Below are positions 10,557-20,526 of a DNA stretch of 64,000 bases, piece after piece; within the stretch, counting starts at the first letter, position 1; the number at the start of each line of letters is the position of its first letter. The position numbers and the translations under genes are program-made. The notes below the pieces were generated by a model. The model was not told the DNA's origin and did not search any database. It saw nothing but the letters and a program-made list of their open reading frames with translations. The DNA lies in contig CP025095.1 in assembly GCA_002831545.1 (NCBI GenBank), forward strand, positions 1,612,001-1,676,000, in the 5' to 3' direction. Source of the stretch: Streptococcus suis (GTDB lineage Bacteria > Bacillota > Bacilli > Lactobacillales > Streptococcaceae).

Positions 10557-11390
10557 TTATCCTAGGGCAACATCCAAAATCATCATGATGATAAAACCAG
10601 CCATTAAGCCCAGAGTTGCAATATCAGTATTGCCGTTTGTCTGCGATTCTGGAATGAGCTCTTCTACGACGACAAAAATCATGGCTCCTGCCGCAAAGGA
10701 GAGGGCATAAGGTAAAATAGGTGTCATAAAGGTGACCGCAAAAGCCCCGATGACTGCTGCAATCGGTTCGACAATTGCTGACATTGATCCCCAGTAAAAA
10801 GCTTTCCACCTAGATGCGCCGTCTGTACGAATTGGAATAGCCAAGGCTGCCCCTTCAGGAATATTTTGTATACCAATTCCAATAGCAAGACCGATTGCGC
10901 CGATAAAAGCTGCTGGACTATAGTTAGAAGCAAGTGCACCAAATGTCACACCGACCGCCAAGCCTTCAGGAATATTGTGAATTGTAATGGCTAAGAAGAG
11001 CAGGGCTGTTTTGGATAGATTTTTTCTATCCTTCTCACCACCACCTTCTGCCTTATCTTTATCATTTCCCAAATGCAAATGCGGAACCCAGGCATCTACC
11101 AAGCGTAAAAAAATACCACCTGCTGCAAAACCTACTGCTGCTGGTATCCAAGCCAGATTGCCGTATGAACTTTCAGCATACTCAATCGATGGGGCTAATA
11201 AAGACCAAAAAGAAGCCGCAATCATAACACCAGCTGCAAAGCCTAACATGGTATCTAGCAAACGACGACTAACTGTCTTAAAGAAAAATACAACGGCAGA
11301 CCCCACAATCGTACAAAACCATGTGAATAAACCACCTAGCAAAGCCTGTAGAACTACAGACTGATTAGTAAACCAAGTCATAACTAACAT
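10557..11390 (-). CDS. ZIP family divalent metal transporter
   Basis: Inner-membrane metal (zinc or other divalent) transporter of the ZIP/GufA type, 277 residues with about eight hydrophobic segments. The metal-binding motifs of helices IV and V are plain: HNIPEG and QNIPEG. A charged cytoplasmic loop (about 105-125) contains HLHLGNDKDK, the usual His-containing variable loop. The start may be the ATG at 11390 or the one three codons later (11381). Single-gene unit with its own terminator; metal specificity cannot be read from sequence. Confidence 0.88.
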   Translation of the reverse strand: MLVMTWFTNQSVVLQALLGGLFTWFCTIVGSAVVFFFKTVSRRLLDTMLGFAAGVMIAASFWSLLAPSIEYAESSYGNLAWIPAAVGFAAGGIFLRLVDAWVPHLHLGNDKDKAEGGGEKDRKNLSKTALLFLAITIHNIPEGLAVGVTFGALASNYSPAAFIGAIGLAIGIGIQNIPEGAALAIPIRTDGASRWKAFYWGSMSAIVEPIAAVIGAFAVTFMTPILPYALSFAAGAMIFVVVEELIPESQTNGNTDIATLGLMAGFIIMMILDVALG

Positions 11391-11493
11391 CCTATCCTGT
11401 TTAATCTTGCATATCCTATGAATTAAGATACCCTAATTTATTATAAAATTCAAGCTTTTTCACTTAAATAAATAAGAAAATATCTAAAAAATA

Positions 11494-11531
11494 AAAGACC
11501 TAAAACTACATTAAATGTCGTCTTGGTCTTT
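11494..11531 (-). terminator. Terminator after the Nif3-like gene
   Basis: Arms AAAGACC and GGTCTTT enclose an A/T-rich loop. On the minus strand the 3' arm continues into a T-rich tract, about 25 bases after the stop of the Nif3-like gene. Confidence 0.75.
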
Positions 11532-11556
11532 CCACAATCAAGTGCTGATTAATTTA

Positions 11557-12351
11557 TCACAAATGCCTAAATGGATTGGTTGAAACGGTTGAAGGCATAA
11601 TGTCCACATCCCAGCCCTCTTCTGCTTTCCATGTTTCCAGTAAAACTGCAATTTTCTTGATAAATAAGGCTTCGATATGATGGCCTGGATCAATAGCCAG
11701 TAAGCCCTGAGTCAGCATGTCCTGCCCAGTATGGTAGTAAATATCGCCCGTGATGTAAACATCTGCTCCCTTGGCCAGAGCCTCATGGTAGTAAGACCCA
11801 CCACTGCCTCCACAGATGGCTACACGGCTGACATACTGCTGAGCTTGGTGCCCATAGGTCACTAGACGGACAGCATCTAGACCAAAGACAGACTTGACTT
11901 TCAAAGCCAATTCTTCCAAAGTCTGCTCTGCTATTGTCCCCACACGGCCAAGCCCCTGCCCCTCGGCAGTTTCAATCAAGTAGGTAGTATCTTGAATTTC
12001 TAATAGTTCACAGAACCAGTCGTTGAGCCCCCCCTCAACCACATCAATATCTGTATGACTAACATAGACTGCAATATCATGCTTAATCAAATCAAGATAC
12101 ATTTTAGTTTGCGGATTGTCAGCCACCAAATCCTTTATTGGACGAAAAATCGGAGCGTGCTTGACGATAATCAAATCCACCTTTTTATCAATCGCCTCTG
12201 CCACTGTTGTCTCACGAATATCCAGAGCCACCATGACACGTTGAAGCTCTTTATTAAGGGTACCGATTTGCAGCCCTTTGACATCGCCTTCCATAGCCAA
12301 AGAAGGGGGACAAAAGGCTTGATAGCGATCAATAACCTGACTAGCTAACAT
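11557..12351 (-). CDS. Nif3-like dinuclear metal center protein
   Basis: Nif3/YqfO family protein, 264 residues, predicted to form a hexamer with a two-metal site; the biological reaction of the family is not settled. Expected metal ligands are visible in [19 protein letters not shown] and the C-terminal GHHIEALF. The start overlaps the end of trmK by 11 bases, a pairing conserved in Firmicutes (known context), so the two are probably co-translated. Last gene of the apt-metA-dnaD-trmK block. Confidence 0.9.
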   Translation of the reverse strand: MLASQVIDRYQAFCPPSLAMEGDVKGLQIGTLNKELQRVMVALDIRETTVAEAIDKKVDLIIVKHAPIFRPIKDLVADNPQTKMYLDLIKHDIAVYVSHTDIDVVEGGLNDWFCELLEIQDTTYLIETAEGQGLGRVGTIAEQTLEELALKVKSVFGLDAVRLVTYGHQAQQYVSRVAICGGSGGSYYHEALAKGADVYITGDIYYHTGQDMLTQGLLAIDPGHHIEALFIKKIAVLLETWKAEEGWDVDIMPSTVSTNPFRHL

Positions 12352-13024
12352 GGACTACCTCCTGAATTTGTTGGATCTTTTGGGAAATGGCAAAGCGGTC
12401 ACCTTGGCGTTCAGATGGAACTTGTTCCAAAGCAAAACTTAATTTTTCAAGTTCTCTTCTCCACTTTTTGACGAAAACTGGAGAAGCCTCCTCTAGTAGA
12501 TAGGGACCAAAACGATGTTCAACTTCTGACAATCTCATCTGTCCTGATTCTGCAACGAGGACTTCATACAACTTGCCATTTTCTTCCAGAATCTTTTCAG
12601 CAACCAATCTAAAACCATTTTTTTCCAACCATCGACGCACATCATCTTCACGATTATTTGGCTGGAGTATCAACCGTTCAATGGTCGCAAGCTTTTCTTT
12701 TCCTGCTTCTAAGATTTCCGCAATCAAGCGTCCTCCCATACCTGCTATGGTCACGGCAGTCATCTGGTCAGACATCTCAAACGCACCTAAGCCATTTGCT
12801 AAACGGACTAGAATTTTTTCTGTTTGTCCCGCCTGCTCTACATTCTGGAGCGCTGACTGATAGGGACCTTGAACGACTTCCCCCGCAATGGCAAAATCAA
12901 TACGCCCCTGCTCTACCAAAAAAAGAGGGAGATAAGCATGGTCACTCCCTACATCAACTAGACGTGCCCCTTGTGGGACAAAACTTGCGACTGTTTCCAG
13001 CCTTTTAGATAATTTTGTTTCCAT
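12341..13024 (-). CDS. trmK: tRNA (adenine(22)-N(1))-methyltransferase
   Basis: Methylates N1 of A22 in tRNA using S-adenosylmethionine. The ATG at 13024 ([16 protein letters not shown]) is used: it follows the dnaD stop by one base and has GGAAAG upstream, and it gives 227 residues, normal for TrmK. The SAM-binding motif is [15 protein letters not shown] near residue 25, followed by [12 protein letters not shown] and LQPNNRE. Coupled to dnaD upstream and overlapping the Nif3-like gene downstream. Confidence 0.92.
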   Translation of the reverse strand: METKLSKRLETVASFVPQGARLVDVGSDHAYLPLFLVEQGRIDFAIAGEVVQGPYQSALQNVEQAGQTEKILVRLANGLGAFEMSDQMTAVTIAGMGGRLIAEILEAGKEKLATIERLILQPNNREDDVRRWLEKNGFRLVAEKILEENGKLYEVLVAESGQMRLSEVEHRFGPYLLEEASPVFVKKWRRELEKLSFALEQVPSERQGDRFAISQKIQQIQEVVHVS

Positions 13025-13025
13025 A

Positions 13026-13700
13026 TCAATCTTTCCAGAGATCCATTGCATCAAGAAAGTCACTTGAAACAGTCACATTCTTAGGAGTCTGAATTTCTCT
13101 TTCTGCATTTTTCGCTTCTACTTGCGCAACTGTAGTAATTCCCTCACGGCGCCAGTTTCGTAGAATAGCTTGGATGTATTTCCAATTTGTTTTGTTGTTA
13201 AAAACAGCTTCTTTCAAGGCTGCACGAACCAAATCAATCGAAGTTTTATCATCCTCAATAGTCTTCTGCAAATCTTCGATTTCAAACGGCGATAAAAAGC
13301 GGCCCAATTCACGCTCAAAATCACCCACCAAGGTCTTCAAATCATTCTCTGGCTGCACAATCTCAACTGCCTGTTTTGGAGTTAACAGAGCATCCAATTT
13401 TTCAAAAGCAGGAAGCGCATCGAATATCATTTCAATTTCACCAGCAATACTGATTGTCTTAAATTCTAAGAGTCCAGCATCTTGGAGATTTTCAATAGCT
13501 TGATTGACCTGAGCAACTGTTTTACCAGTAGCTTGAGCAATCTCACTAGGCGCTAATGATTCGATAGCTGAAGAATTTTGATATAAGAAAAACTGCCAAA
13601 TCAAAAAATCATCTGCCGACGGAAAAAGCTCTTGATAGTGGAATAATATTGCTGCTGGCAGGACCAAATGTCCCTGACGAAATTGCTGTGAATAGTTCAT
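13026..13700 (-). CDS. dnaD: DnaD-family replication initiation protein
   Basis: Primosome protein that helps load the replicative helicase with DnaB and DnaI. 224 residues: an N-terminal winged-helix domain (about 1-95) and a C-terminal DnaD/DnaB2 domain with FERELGRFLSPFEIEDL and the terminal YIQAILRNWRREGITT (the family YxxxIxxxW signature). It sits between metA and trmK with very short gaps, matching the streptococcal block order. Confidence 0.9.
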   Translation of the reverse strand: MNYSQQFRQGHLVLPAAILFHYQELFPSADDFLIWQFFLYQNSSAIESLAPSEIAQATGKTVAQVNQAIENLQDAGLLEFKTISIAGEIEMIFDALPAFEKLDALLTPKQAVEIVQPENDLKTLVGDFERELGRFLSPFEIEDLQKTIEDDKTSIDLVRAALKEAVFNNKTNWKYIQAILRNWRREGITTVAQVEAKNAEREIQTPKNVTVSSDFLDAMDLWKD

Positions 13701-13709
13701 ACTTCCTCT

Positions 13710-14651
13710 TTAAAGACTAGCTGACTGGGCTGATTGTTCAAAGATATGCCAGTCGTATGGAGTTTCTTGATAGACAGCATAATTCACCCAGTTGGTAAAG
13801 AATTGTGCTGCTGGTAAATTCCAAGAGAGAGATGGTTTGCTTGTAGGGTCATCTTCTTTGAAATAATTTTCCGGTAAATGGGGATTTTTTCCAGCTATAC
13901 AATCACGTTGGTATTCCTTAGCTAGTGTATCCCTATCATACTCTAAATGTCCAAAACTATAAATTTCCCTTAAATCCTTGCTGGCTAAAATGGATAGGCC
14001 AACTTCTGGACCTTGTGATAAAATCGTCAACTCACTCAGATGGGCAATATCTGCCTCCCTTACTTCCGTATAACGGGAGTGTGGTGAACGAAATTCATCG
14101 TCAAATCCACGCATAAGAGGGCTAGTTGGATTAGTCACTTCTTGACAATATACGCCTGATAGTTTTCGAGACATACTGTGTTTGGGTACACCATAGCGTG
14201 CATACAAACCTGCCTGTGCACCCCAACAAATGTGCAATGTTGAATAAACATGTGTTTTTGACCAATCAAAAACTTGAGTAAGTTCTTGCCAGTAATCAAC
14301 TTCCTCAAAAGGTAAGTTTTCAACTGGTGCTCCTGTCACGATGAGCCCATCAAAATAGCTATCCCTGACCTGCTCAAAAGTCTTATAAAACTGCTTCAAA
14401 TGGTCCGAGTGTGTATTTTTGGACTCGTGACTAGCCATGTAGAGAAATTCAACCTCTAGCTGTAAAGGAGTGTTAGCCAAAAGACGGAGCAACTGAGTCT
14501 CCGTCACTATCTTCTGTGGCATGAGATTGAGAATAAGGATTTTGATAGGACGAATGTCCTGATGACTGGCTCGGTCACTATCCATCACAAAAATATTCTC
14601 TTTTCTCAAAATTTCAACTGCTGGTAATGATTTTTCAATTTTAATTGGCAT
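13710..14651 (-). CDS. metA: Homoserine O-acyltransferase (MetA)
   Basis: First committed step of methionine synthesis: acylates homoserine. The ATG at 14651 ([15 protein letters not shown]) has GGGAGG 6 bases upstream and gives 313 residues, standard for MetA. The catalytic Cys lies in [15 protein letters not shown], with a His in [12 protein letters not shown] and [16 protein letters not shown] nearby. Homologues with this fold may use acetyl- or succinyl-CoA; which one is not decided here. It lies between apt and dnaD. A palindrome upstream (14728-14748) could regulate it. Confidence 0.93.
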   Translation of the reverse strand: MPIKIEKSLPAVEILRKENIFVMDSDRASHQDIRPIKILILNLMPQKIVTETQLLRLLANTPLQLEVEFLYMASHESKNTHSDHLKQFYKTFEQVRDSYFDGLIVTGAPVENLPFEEVDYWQELTQVFDWSKTHVYSTLHICWGAQAGLYARYGVPKHSMSRKLSGVYCQEVTNPTSPLMRGFDDEFRSPHSRYTEVREADIAHLSELTILSQGPEVGLSILASKDLREIYSFGHLEYDRDTLAKEYQRDCIAGKNPHLPENYFKEDDPTSKPSLSWNLPAAQFFTNWVNYAVYQETPYDWHIFEQSAQSASL

Positions 14652-14727
14652 AAGCAACCTCCCAATTTTCTTATATTTATTATAAGACAGGTTGCTATGC
14701 AATTCAATTAGAATAAAAATAGGACCA

Positions 14728-14748
14728 GTTATAAGTTTTGGCTATAAC
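14728..14748 (-). promoter_or_regulatory. Palindrome between apt and metA
   Basis: GTTATA and TATAAC arms around a 9-base centre, about 75 bases before the metA start. It is either a short hairpin or a poor match to the streptococcal Met-box used by MetR/MtaR-type regulators. The spacing and centre differ from that consensus, so the regulatory reading is weak. Confidence 0.3.
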
Positions 14749-14754
14749 CTTAGA

Positions 14755-15267
14755 TTAATAGTGCATCAAAACCTTGTAGTCGTAATCACCGATTGCTTCA
14801 CGACCTTTCAAATCATCTAGCTCAATCAAGAAGGCACAGCCAGCAACGATACCGCCAAGCTTTTCAATCATTTCGATCGTTGCTTTTACAGTACCACCAG
14901 TCGCCAACAAGTCATCGACAATCAAGACACGTTGTCCTGGTTTGATTGCGTCTGCATGCATCGTCAATGTATCGACACCATATTCTTTTTCATAATCAGC
15001 TGAGATAACCTCACGTGGTAACTTACCTGGCTTACGAACTGGTGCAAAACCGATTCCCAATTCAAAGGCAACTGGACATCCAACGATGAAACCACGCGCC
15101 TCTGGCCCAACAATCATATCGATTTGCTTATCTGTCGCATACTGAACGATTTCACGTACTGCATAGCTATAAGCATTTCCATCTGCCATCAAAGGGCTAA
15201 TGTCACGGAATTCGATACCTTCTTTTGGATAGTTAGGAATTGTTGCGATGTAATCTTTTAAGTTCAT
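14755..15267 (-). CDS. apt: Adenine phosphoribosyltransferase
   Basis: Purine salvage: adenine plus PRPP gives AMP. 170 residues, the usual size. The PRPP-binding motif is [13 protein letters not shown] (about 120-132), and [18 protein letters not shown] is the other family signature. It lies downstream of recJ and the split gene and upstream of metA, 15 bases after the stop of the split gene. Confidence 0.96.
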   Translation of the reverse strand: MNLKDYIATIPNYPKEGIEFRDISPLMADGNAYSYAVREIVQYATDKQIDMIVGPEARGFIVGCPVAFELGIGFAPVRKPGKLPREVISADYEKEYGVDTLTMHADAIKPGQRVLIVDDLLATGGTVKATIEMIEKLGGIVAGCAFLIELDDLKGREAIGDYDYKVLMHY

Positions 15268-15281
15268 TTGTCTCTCTCTTT

Positions 15282-16430
15282 TTAAAAATAATTTTTACTC
15301 TTCATTATACCATGAAATTGTTTTTTGGTACATTTCAGACCTATATCTTTAGCAAATCGTCTCCTCAAATTCGCCACACAAGCTGCCCTACTATGTCCAC
15401 CATAGGAAAAGCTTCCTTGCTGATTAAAGTAAGACTGCTCCCAGCCAACCTCATTTCTTCCTTTTTGGTAGCGACGAAAGCGAGTAGGCGATAAATAGAC
15501 TCCCATCTTTGAGCGTAGCAATTCTTTCCGAAAAACGGGATCCAGTCTGCCAACTGGAGCCATATCAAGTTGTCTATGGCGCTTATTATTAGCTCTGGCA
15601 TAATTAAAGGAAGCCCTGTTTACCACGCCATTGACATGTGGTCGTTCTTCTAAAATCAAGGCAAATTGTCCATCTTGATTTAGGATAAATTCGCTGTGAA
15701 AATGAATCAAAATCTTCATATTGACTGGCAAAATCTTCTGATTTTTCTTGCCGAACAGTTGTTTATTGTGTAGGCGGGCAGATTCTCGTAAGCGGTAAGA
15801 CCACCGAGGTAGGCTACGTAAATAGGCTATCAGAGCCTGCCAATCTGTTTTTCCTTTTCCACACTACTGACGCACCCAAAAAGCCTGCTGATAGGAAATA
15901 AGGTAACGCAGTTGATGGACCTGTCTGTTTAACGGCCGTTTAACTTCTAATTCCCGAACTGGAAAAGCCTTATCAACTAGCTTAGCAAAGTACCCCCAAA
16001 ACGGATGGTGTGGAGGACAATTCACATCCATCTTCTGCAAAAGTTCAGGTAATATCCCATGACTTAATTCCTCAGGAAAATCTAACATATTCATACTTTG
16101 CTCCAATAAAGTCGTCGCTTTCTCTTGGCTTAAAGAGCGACTGTCAACTCTTATCAACTGATAAAAGCTAGTTGAGGCAAAAATAGTAGCTTCTTTTATG
16201 AAATTTTGAACAAATGCTGGGATGTCTTCTTGTTTTAGAGGCAACAGTTGTTTCAGGAAAACCTTTTTGATAGCTCTTTCTGACCATCCTACTCGCCGTA
16301 ATTCAATCAGTGCGTGCTTTATTTCGGTTATCTGTTCAAGATTTTTCAACAGGCTTTTCTGCCTGATAAACCAATGAGCGTAGAGAAGCGTTCCAATTAC
16401 TCCAACAACAACCAGAGCTTCTACTGTCAT
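15282..16430 (-). pseudogene. Streptococcal hypothetical gene split by an in-frame TAG (possibly DUF3114-type)
   Basis: Two open segments (16430-15864 and 15863-15282) are in the same frame, separated only by TAG at 15864-15866: ...QQAFWVRQ, stop, CGKGKTDWQALIAYLRSLPRW... The second segment has no start until 15731, although coding-like sequence runs continuously from the stop. The ATG at 16430 overlaps the recJ stop (TGATG), so the intact gene would start there and give about 381 residues. An N-terminal membrane segment (TVEALVVVGVIGTLLYAHWF) precedes a charged helical part. The C-terminal half contains ILIHFHSEFIL, NGVVNRASFNYA and PVGRLDPVFRKELL. From memory this resembles DUF3114 proteins of streptococci; function is unknown. 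Confidence 0.7.
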
Positions 16431-18649
16431 CAAACGCGACCACATAGCCATTCATAAATTTCCTGAACGGTGCCGAGCGCCATCAACTCTTGTTGGATAA
16501 CTGTTTCTTTCAATTCTTGATATATTTGACTTTCTGAAATCTCTCGCTTCTGTGCCTCTTTGTTGACCCGCATGACCCCATCCGTAATCGTGACAAATTC
16601 TAATTCTTGGAAAATCTGGATCATTTTAACCAATAGACTGTCCTTAATTTTTAAGTAAACAGCCAAATCTTTCAGTTTATAGCGAACATCAAATTCCTTA
16701 AACTGATAAATGGTCTTATAGAGCTTGGCAAATTGCTCCCGACTACCATAACCGTCTAGATAATAAGGTATCTTGATGTCATTCTTAAAGTAAATAGCCT
16801 GAAAATCATGTTTTTGGAAAACGGGTTTGAGGTCCGATAGATTTTCGGGTAAATTGGCTAAGACAAGCGAATCCGCACCTGCTAGATTGGACAAGTCAGT
16901 CATATCCAAAACGGGCACTCCTTCTGGCAGATTGTGCTGTTTGCCACGGATATTGTAAAGCTGGACACCTTCTACACGGGCATCAACCAGCATGAGCTGA
17001 AGACTGGTATTGCCATTCCATTGATTGACAGACAAGGTGACAGCTAGTTCTAAGCCCTTGGCCTGTGAAAATTCCAAGGCTAGATTGCCCTTACCAAAAG
17101 CAACGACATCAAATCCTGCAGCACCTTTCGTAATGCGTAGTTTCAAATGGGCATTATTCTGCCCCATGGTTCTTGCTGATTCCACCTGAAAGTCTCTGAT
17201 GTAGAATACAGGCTTTTTATTATCCATGCCGTAGGGTGCTAATTTTTCAAAGGACTTTAGCGTATCAAGAGTTAATTCTTCCAAGTCCAATTCTTCATCT
17301 AAGACCAGCGAAGACTTGCTGGATAAATCCAATTTATTTTCGATAATGTAGTCTGTCAAGGTTAGAGCAAGCTCTTCAAGTTTGTCAACTTCCAAGGTCA
17401 TACCTGCTGCACCAGCATGACCACCAAAGGCGATAAATAGGTCCTGATGATCTTTAAGGGCCTTGAAAATGTCAACTGCTTCAACAGAACGAGCCGACCC
17501 CTTTGCCTTACCATCTTCAATAGACAAGACGATAACAGGTTGCTGCAATTCTTCTAGTAGGCGTCCTGCTACAATCCCTAAAACACCTGGGTTCCAACCT
17601 TCTTTAGCCAGAACTTGAACAGGTCTATCCCGACGGAGCATGGTTTTTGCTTCATCGTAAATTGCTTGGACGACGTCTTTGCGTTCTATATTTTTACTGT
17701 CAATCATGAGGGCAATTTGATGGGCCTCTTCGTCATCAAAACCAGTCAGTAATTCGATGGCTGGATTAGGATCGTCGAGTCGACCAAGGGCATTCAACCT
17801 CGGAGCAAGTTGGAAACCAACTGTTTCTTCATCAATACTGTCTATGTCAATACCAGCTATCTTTATCAACTCTTGCAAACCTGCTCGCTCAGTCTGTTTG
17901 AGAAGCGAGAGACCATATTTGACCATGACACGATTCTCATCGGTCAAGCTAACCATATCAGCGATGGTGCCAATTGCGACCAAATCCAGCAAGTCTGCAT
18001 GAACCGTTTCAAGAAGAGCACAGGCCAATTTAAAAGCCACGCCGCAGCCCGCCAAATGTTTGAAGGGATAATTTCCATCGGGATGCTCTGGATGTACAAT
18101 CGCATAGGCATTGGGAAGGGTTTCCTGCATGGAATGGTGGTCTGTCACGACAACATCGACACCCATTTCCTGGGCATAGGCAATCGCTTCATGACCCGCT
18201 ACGCCATTGTCCACCGTCACAATAAGAGAAATCCCCTGTTGCTCGATAAAATACTTATAAACCGACTGATTGGGACCATAACCATCTGTGAAACGATTGG
18301 GAAGATAAACTTGGACTTCTGCCCCCATTTCCTCCAAAGTTTCTTTCAGAATAGATGCCGAGGTCATGCCGTCTGCGTCATAATCTCCATAAATCAAAAT
18401 TTGTTCGTAATCTTCGATTGCTCGGCGAATCCGCTCTACCGCCTTGTCCATATCATGTAGTAAATAGGGATCGTGAAGGTCTTCTAAGCTTGGTTGTAAG
18501 AAAGTATGCAATTCTTCCGCCGAATGGATGCCACGTTCATACAGCAACTTAGCCGCTACCGGGTCTACTCCTTCTTTTTTAGCAATTTTGATAAATTGTT
18601 CATCAGAAAAACCGGTTAATAATTGCCAGTCATAATTAGGTTTTATCAC
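16430..18649 (-). CDS. recJ: Single-stranded-DNA-specific exonuclease RecJ
   Basis: 5'-3' ssDNA exonuclease of recombination and repair. 739 residues. DHH-family metal motifs are present: YGDYDADGMTSASIL (motif I), VTVDNG, VVTDHHSM (motif III) and FGGHAGAAGMTL in the DHHA1 domain (about 410-425). The C-terminal extension beyond about residue 560 is typical of the longer Firmicutes RecJ. It heads the recJ, split gene, apt, metA, dnaD, trmK, nif3-like series. Confidence 0.95.
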   Translation of the reverse strand: MIKPNYDWQLLTGFSDEQFIKIAKKEGVDPVAAKLLYERGIHSAEELHTFLQPSLEDLHDPYLLHDMDKAVERIRRAIEDYEQILIYGDYDADGMTSASILKETLEEMGAEVQVYLPNRFTDGYGPNQSVYKYFIEQQGISLIVTVDNGVAGHEAIAYAQEMGVDVVVTDHHSMQETLPNAYAIVHPEHPDGNYPFKHLAGCGVAFKLACALLETVHADLLDLVAIGTIADMVSLTDENRVMVKYGLSLLKQTERAGLQELIKIAGIDIDSIDEETVGFQLAPRLNALGRLDDPNPAIELLTGFDDEEAHQIALMIDSKNIERKDVVQAIYDEAKTMLRRDRPVQVLAKEGWNPGVLGIVAGRLLEELQQPVIVLSIEDGKAKGSARSVEAVDIFKALKDHQDLFIAFGGHAGAAGMTLEVDKLEELALTLTDYIIENKLDLSSKSSLVLDEELDLEELTLDTLKSFEKLAPYGMDNKKPVFYIRDFQVESARTMGQNNAHLKLRITKGAAGFDVVAFGKGNLALEFSQAKGLELAVTLSVNQWNGNTSLQLMLVDARVEGVQLYNIRGKQHNLPEGVPVLDMTDLSNLAGADSLVLANLPENLSDLKPVFQKHDFQAIYFKNDIKIPYYLDGYGSREQFAKLYKTIYQFKEFDVRYKLKDLAVYLKIKDSLLVKMIQIFQELEFVTITDGVMRVNKEAQKREISESQIYQELKETVIQQELMALGTVQEIYEWLCGRV

Positions 18650-18734
18650 GTTTTTTCACTCCTTAATACTCAAAATCACAAGTAACCTGTAACTTTTCCG
18701 AGTATAAACTATCTTTCTATTATATCATTTTCCA

Positions 18735-18786
18735 AGAAAAATGGAGCAAGGTAAGACCGAAACAGAATGTCGATCCCTTGCTCCAT
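18735..18786 (-). terminator. Terminator after cardiolipin synthase
   Basis: Perfect ATGGAGCAAGG (18741-18751) and CCTTGCTCCAT (18776-18786) arms with a 24-base loop. On the minus strand the 3' arm runs into TTTTTC. It ends the cls unit ahead of recJ. Confidence 0.85.
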
Positions 18787-18805
18787 GAAGAACGAATATT
18801 GCAAT

Positions 18806-20353
18806 TTATAATAACGGCGAAATAATTCGCAGTAGGGCTCCTCCCAAACGCTTATACCAAGAGTACGTTTTATGGAAGGTTAGAAGGTTAATTTGCTGTG
18901 ATTTTTTGAAGGACTGAGTAAAGTCATCCTTAATAGCTGCCAAAACTGTCGAGTGATTGTAAATATAGAGACCACACTCAAAATTAAGATAAAAAGAGCG
19001 GAAGTCCATATTGACAGTACCAACGGTTGCCTTTTTGTCATCGACTAAGACTACCTTAGAATGCACAAATCCTGGTGTGAACTCGTAAATTTCAATGCCT
19101 GCTTCCAGATAAGTTCTGAAATCCGTCCGAGCGACCAAGTAGGCCGACTGCTTATCGTAGATATGAGGTAATAGTACCTTGACTCGTACACCGCGCTTGG
19201 CTGCGTAGGTCAGATTGTCAATCATCTCATCGTCTAAGACTAGATAGGGAGTCATAATATAAATGTAGTCGGTTGCAGACTGAATCATATCCAGATAAAC
19301 TCGTTTGGCTACTTCATCATTGTCAAAGGGACTTTCACCATAAGCTAGGAAATACCCCTCTCCTGCAACCGTATCTGATTCGGATTCCTTATGAGCTCGG
19401 AGATAGGCGAGGTCGTCATTTTCCTTTCGCTCATCGAAATTCCACATTTGTAGGAACATATTGGTAAAGTTGGCAACAGCCTCGCCTTTGACCATAATGG
19501 CTGCATCCTTCCAGTAACCAAATCGTTCTTTTTGGTTGATATACTCGTCTGCGATGTTGACCCCACCTGTGAAGGCAACCTTGCCGTCAATAACAGTAAT
19601 TTTACGGTGGTCACGGTTATTCTGAACGGTTGACAGGGCTGGGATAATTTGCGAAAAGACCTTGGCCTTGATGCCGTAAGAACGTAGGGTCTTATAGTAA
19701 TTATAGGGGAGCAAACTGAGTGAATTCATGCCGTCGTACATAAACCGCACTTCCACTCCCTGCTCTGCTTTTTCCTTGAGAATGGTCAGGATAGACTCCC
19801 ACATATAGCCAAAATCGACAATGAAATACTCCATAAAGATGTACTGCTCTGCCTTTTTCAACTCCTCCAAGAGTGCCTCAAACTTGGCCTCCCCCGACGG
19901 AAAATAAACCGCGTCTGTGTTGGTGTGCAGGGGATAGCCGACATACTCACTCATGTAGTGGGCCAGCTTGAGTTGCTCCTTGTCCTCCCGTGCCAGCCCC
20001 TTCATAACCTTTTCTGAAGTATGGCTAAACTGCCGTAAAATCGCCGACTGCCGCTTGAAATTTTTCCGATAACGACGGGTTTCGATGTTGGACTGGAGGA
20101 TAAAGTAAAAGAGGGCACCAAAAATCGGAACACCAATGACAAAGATAATCCAAGTTAACTTAAAACTTGCGTTCATGGGCCGGTTAATGATGGAAATGGC
20201 TACGATAATAGAAAAAACTTGTAATGCCGTCAAGATAGCTGGGACATAGACTGCAAGTGAGCCAACCACCCAAAATATCGCAAAGACTGTCAATAATAAA
20301 AGGGCAAGAACTATAAAAACCCGACTATAAATAATTTTCCACAATTTTTTCAT
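18806..20353 (-). CDS. cls: Cardiolipin synthase (phospholipase D family)
   Basis: Membrane enzyme that joins two phosphatidylglycerols into cardiolipin. 515 residues. Two N-terminal membrane helices (about 10-30 and 37-80) are followed by a linker and two PLD HKD motifs: DHRKITVIDGKVAFTGG and VHSKVVLVDDKKATVGTVN. It ends in a hydrophobic tail. Monocistronic, with a terminator at 18735-18786. Confidence 0.93.
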   Translation of the reverse strand: MKKLWKIIYSRVFIVLALLLLTVFAIFWVVGSLAVYVPAILTALQVFSIIVAISIINRPMNASFKLTWIIFVIGVPIFGALFYFILQSNIETRRYRKNFKRQSAILRQFSHTSEKVMKGLAREDKEQLKLAHYMSEYVGYPLHTNTDAVYFPSGEAKFEALLEELKKAEQYIFMEYFIVDFGYMWESILTILKEKAEQGVEVRFMYDGMNSLSLLPYNYYKTLRSYGIKAKVFSQIIPALSTVQNNRDHRKITVIDGKVAFTGGVNIADEYINQKERFGYWKDAAIMVKGEAVANFTNMFLQMWNFDERKENDDLAYLRAHKESESDTVAGEGYFLAYGESPFDNDEVAKRVYLDMIQSATDYIYIMTPYLVLDDEMIDNLTYAAKRGVRVKVLLPHIYDKQSAYLVARTDFRTYLEAGIEIYEFTPGFVHSKVVLVDDKKATVGTVNMDFRSFYLNFECGLYIYNHSTVLAAIKDDFTQSFKKSQQINLLTFHKTYSWYKRLGGALLRIISPLL

Positions 20354-20473
20354 ACTACACTCTCACGATGTTTTTTCCCATTATACCAGATTATAGTCAA
20401 ATATCCTACTAATTATCGCAGTAGATTTCTCGCAGTTCTTACTTGAAAACAGCACCCCTATCTCCTACATCAT

Positions 20474-20499
20474 AAAACACCGACATAGACCGGTGTTTT
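20474..20499 (-). terminator. Terminator after the copper ATPase gene
   Basis: AAAACACCG and CGGTGTTTT arms with an 8-base loop, 28 bases beyond the stop; the 3' arm on the minus strand ends in TTTT. Confidence 0.7.
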
Positions 20500-20526
20500 A
20501 CTTATATATATTATCTGTCAAAATTT

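Noticed and set aside
17810..18460. 216-codon plus-strand frame opposite recJ
   Set aside because: Shadow of recJ, whose motifs are complete; no ribosome binding site.
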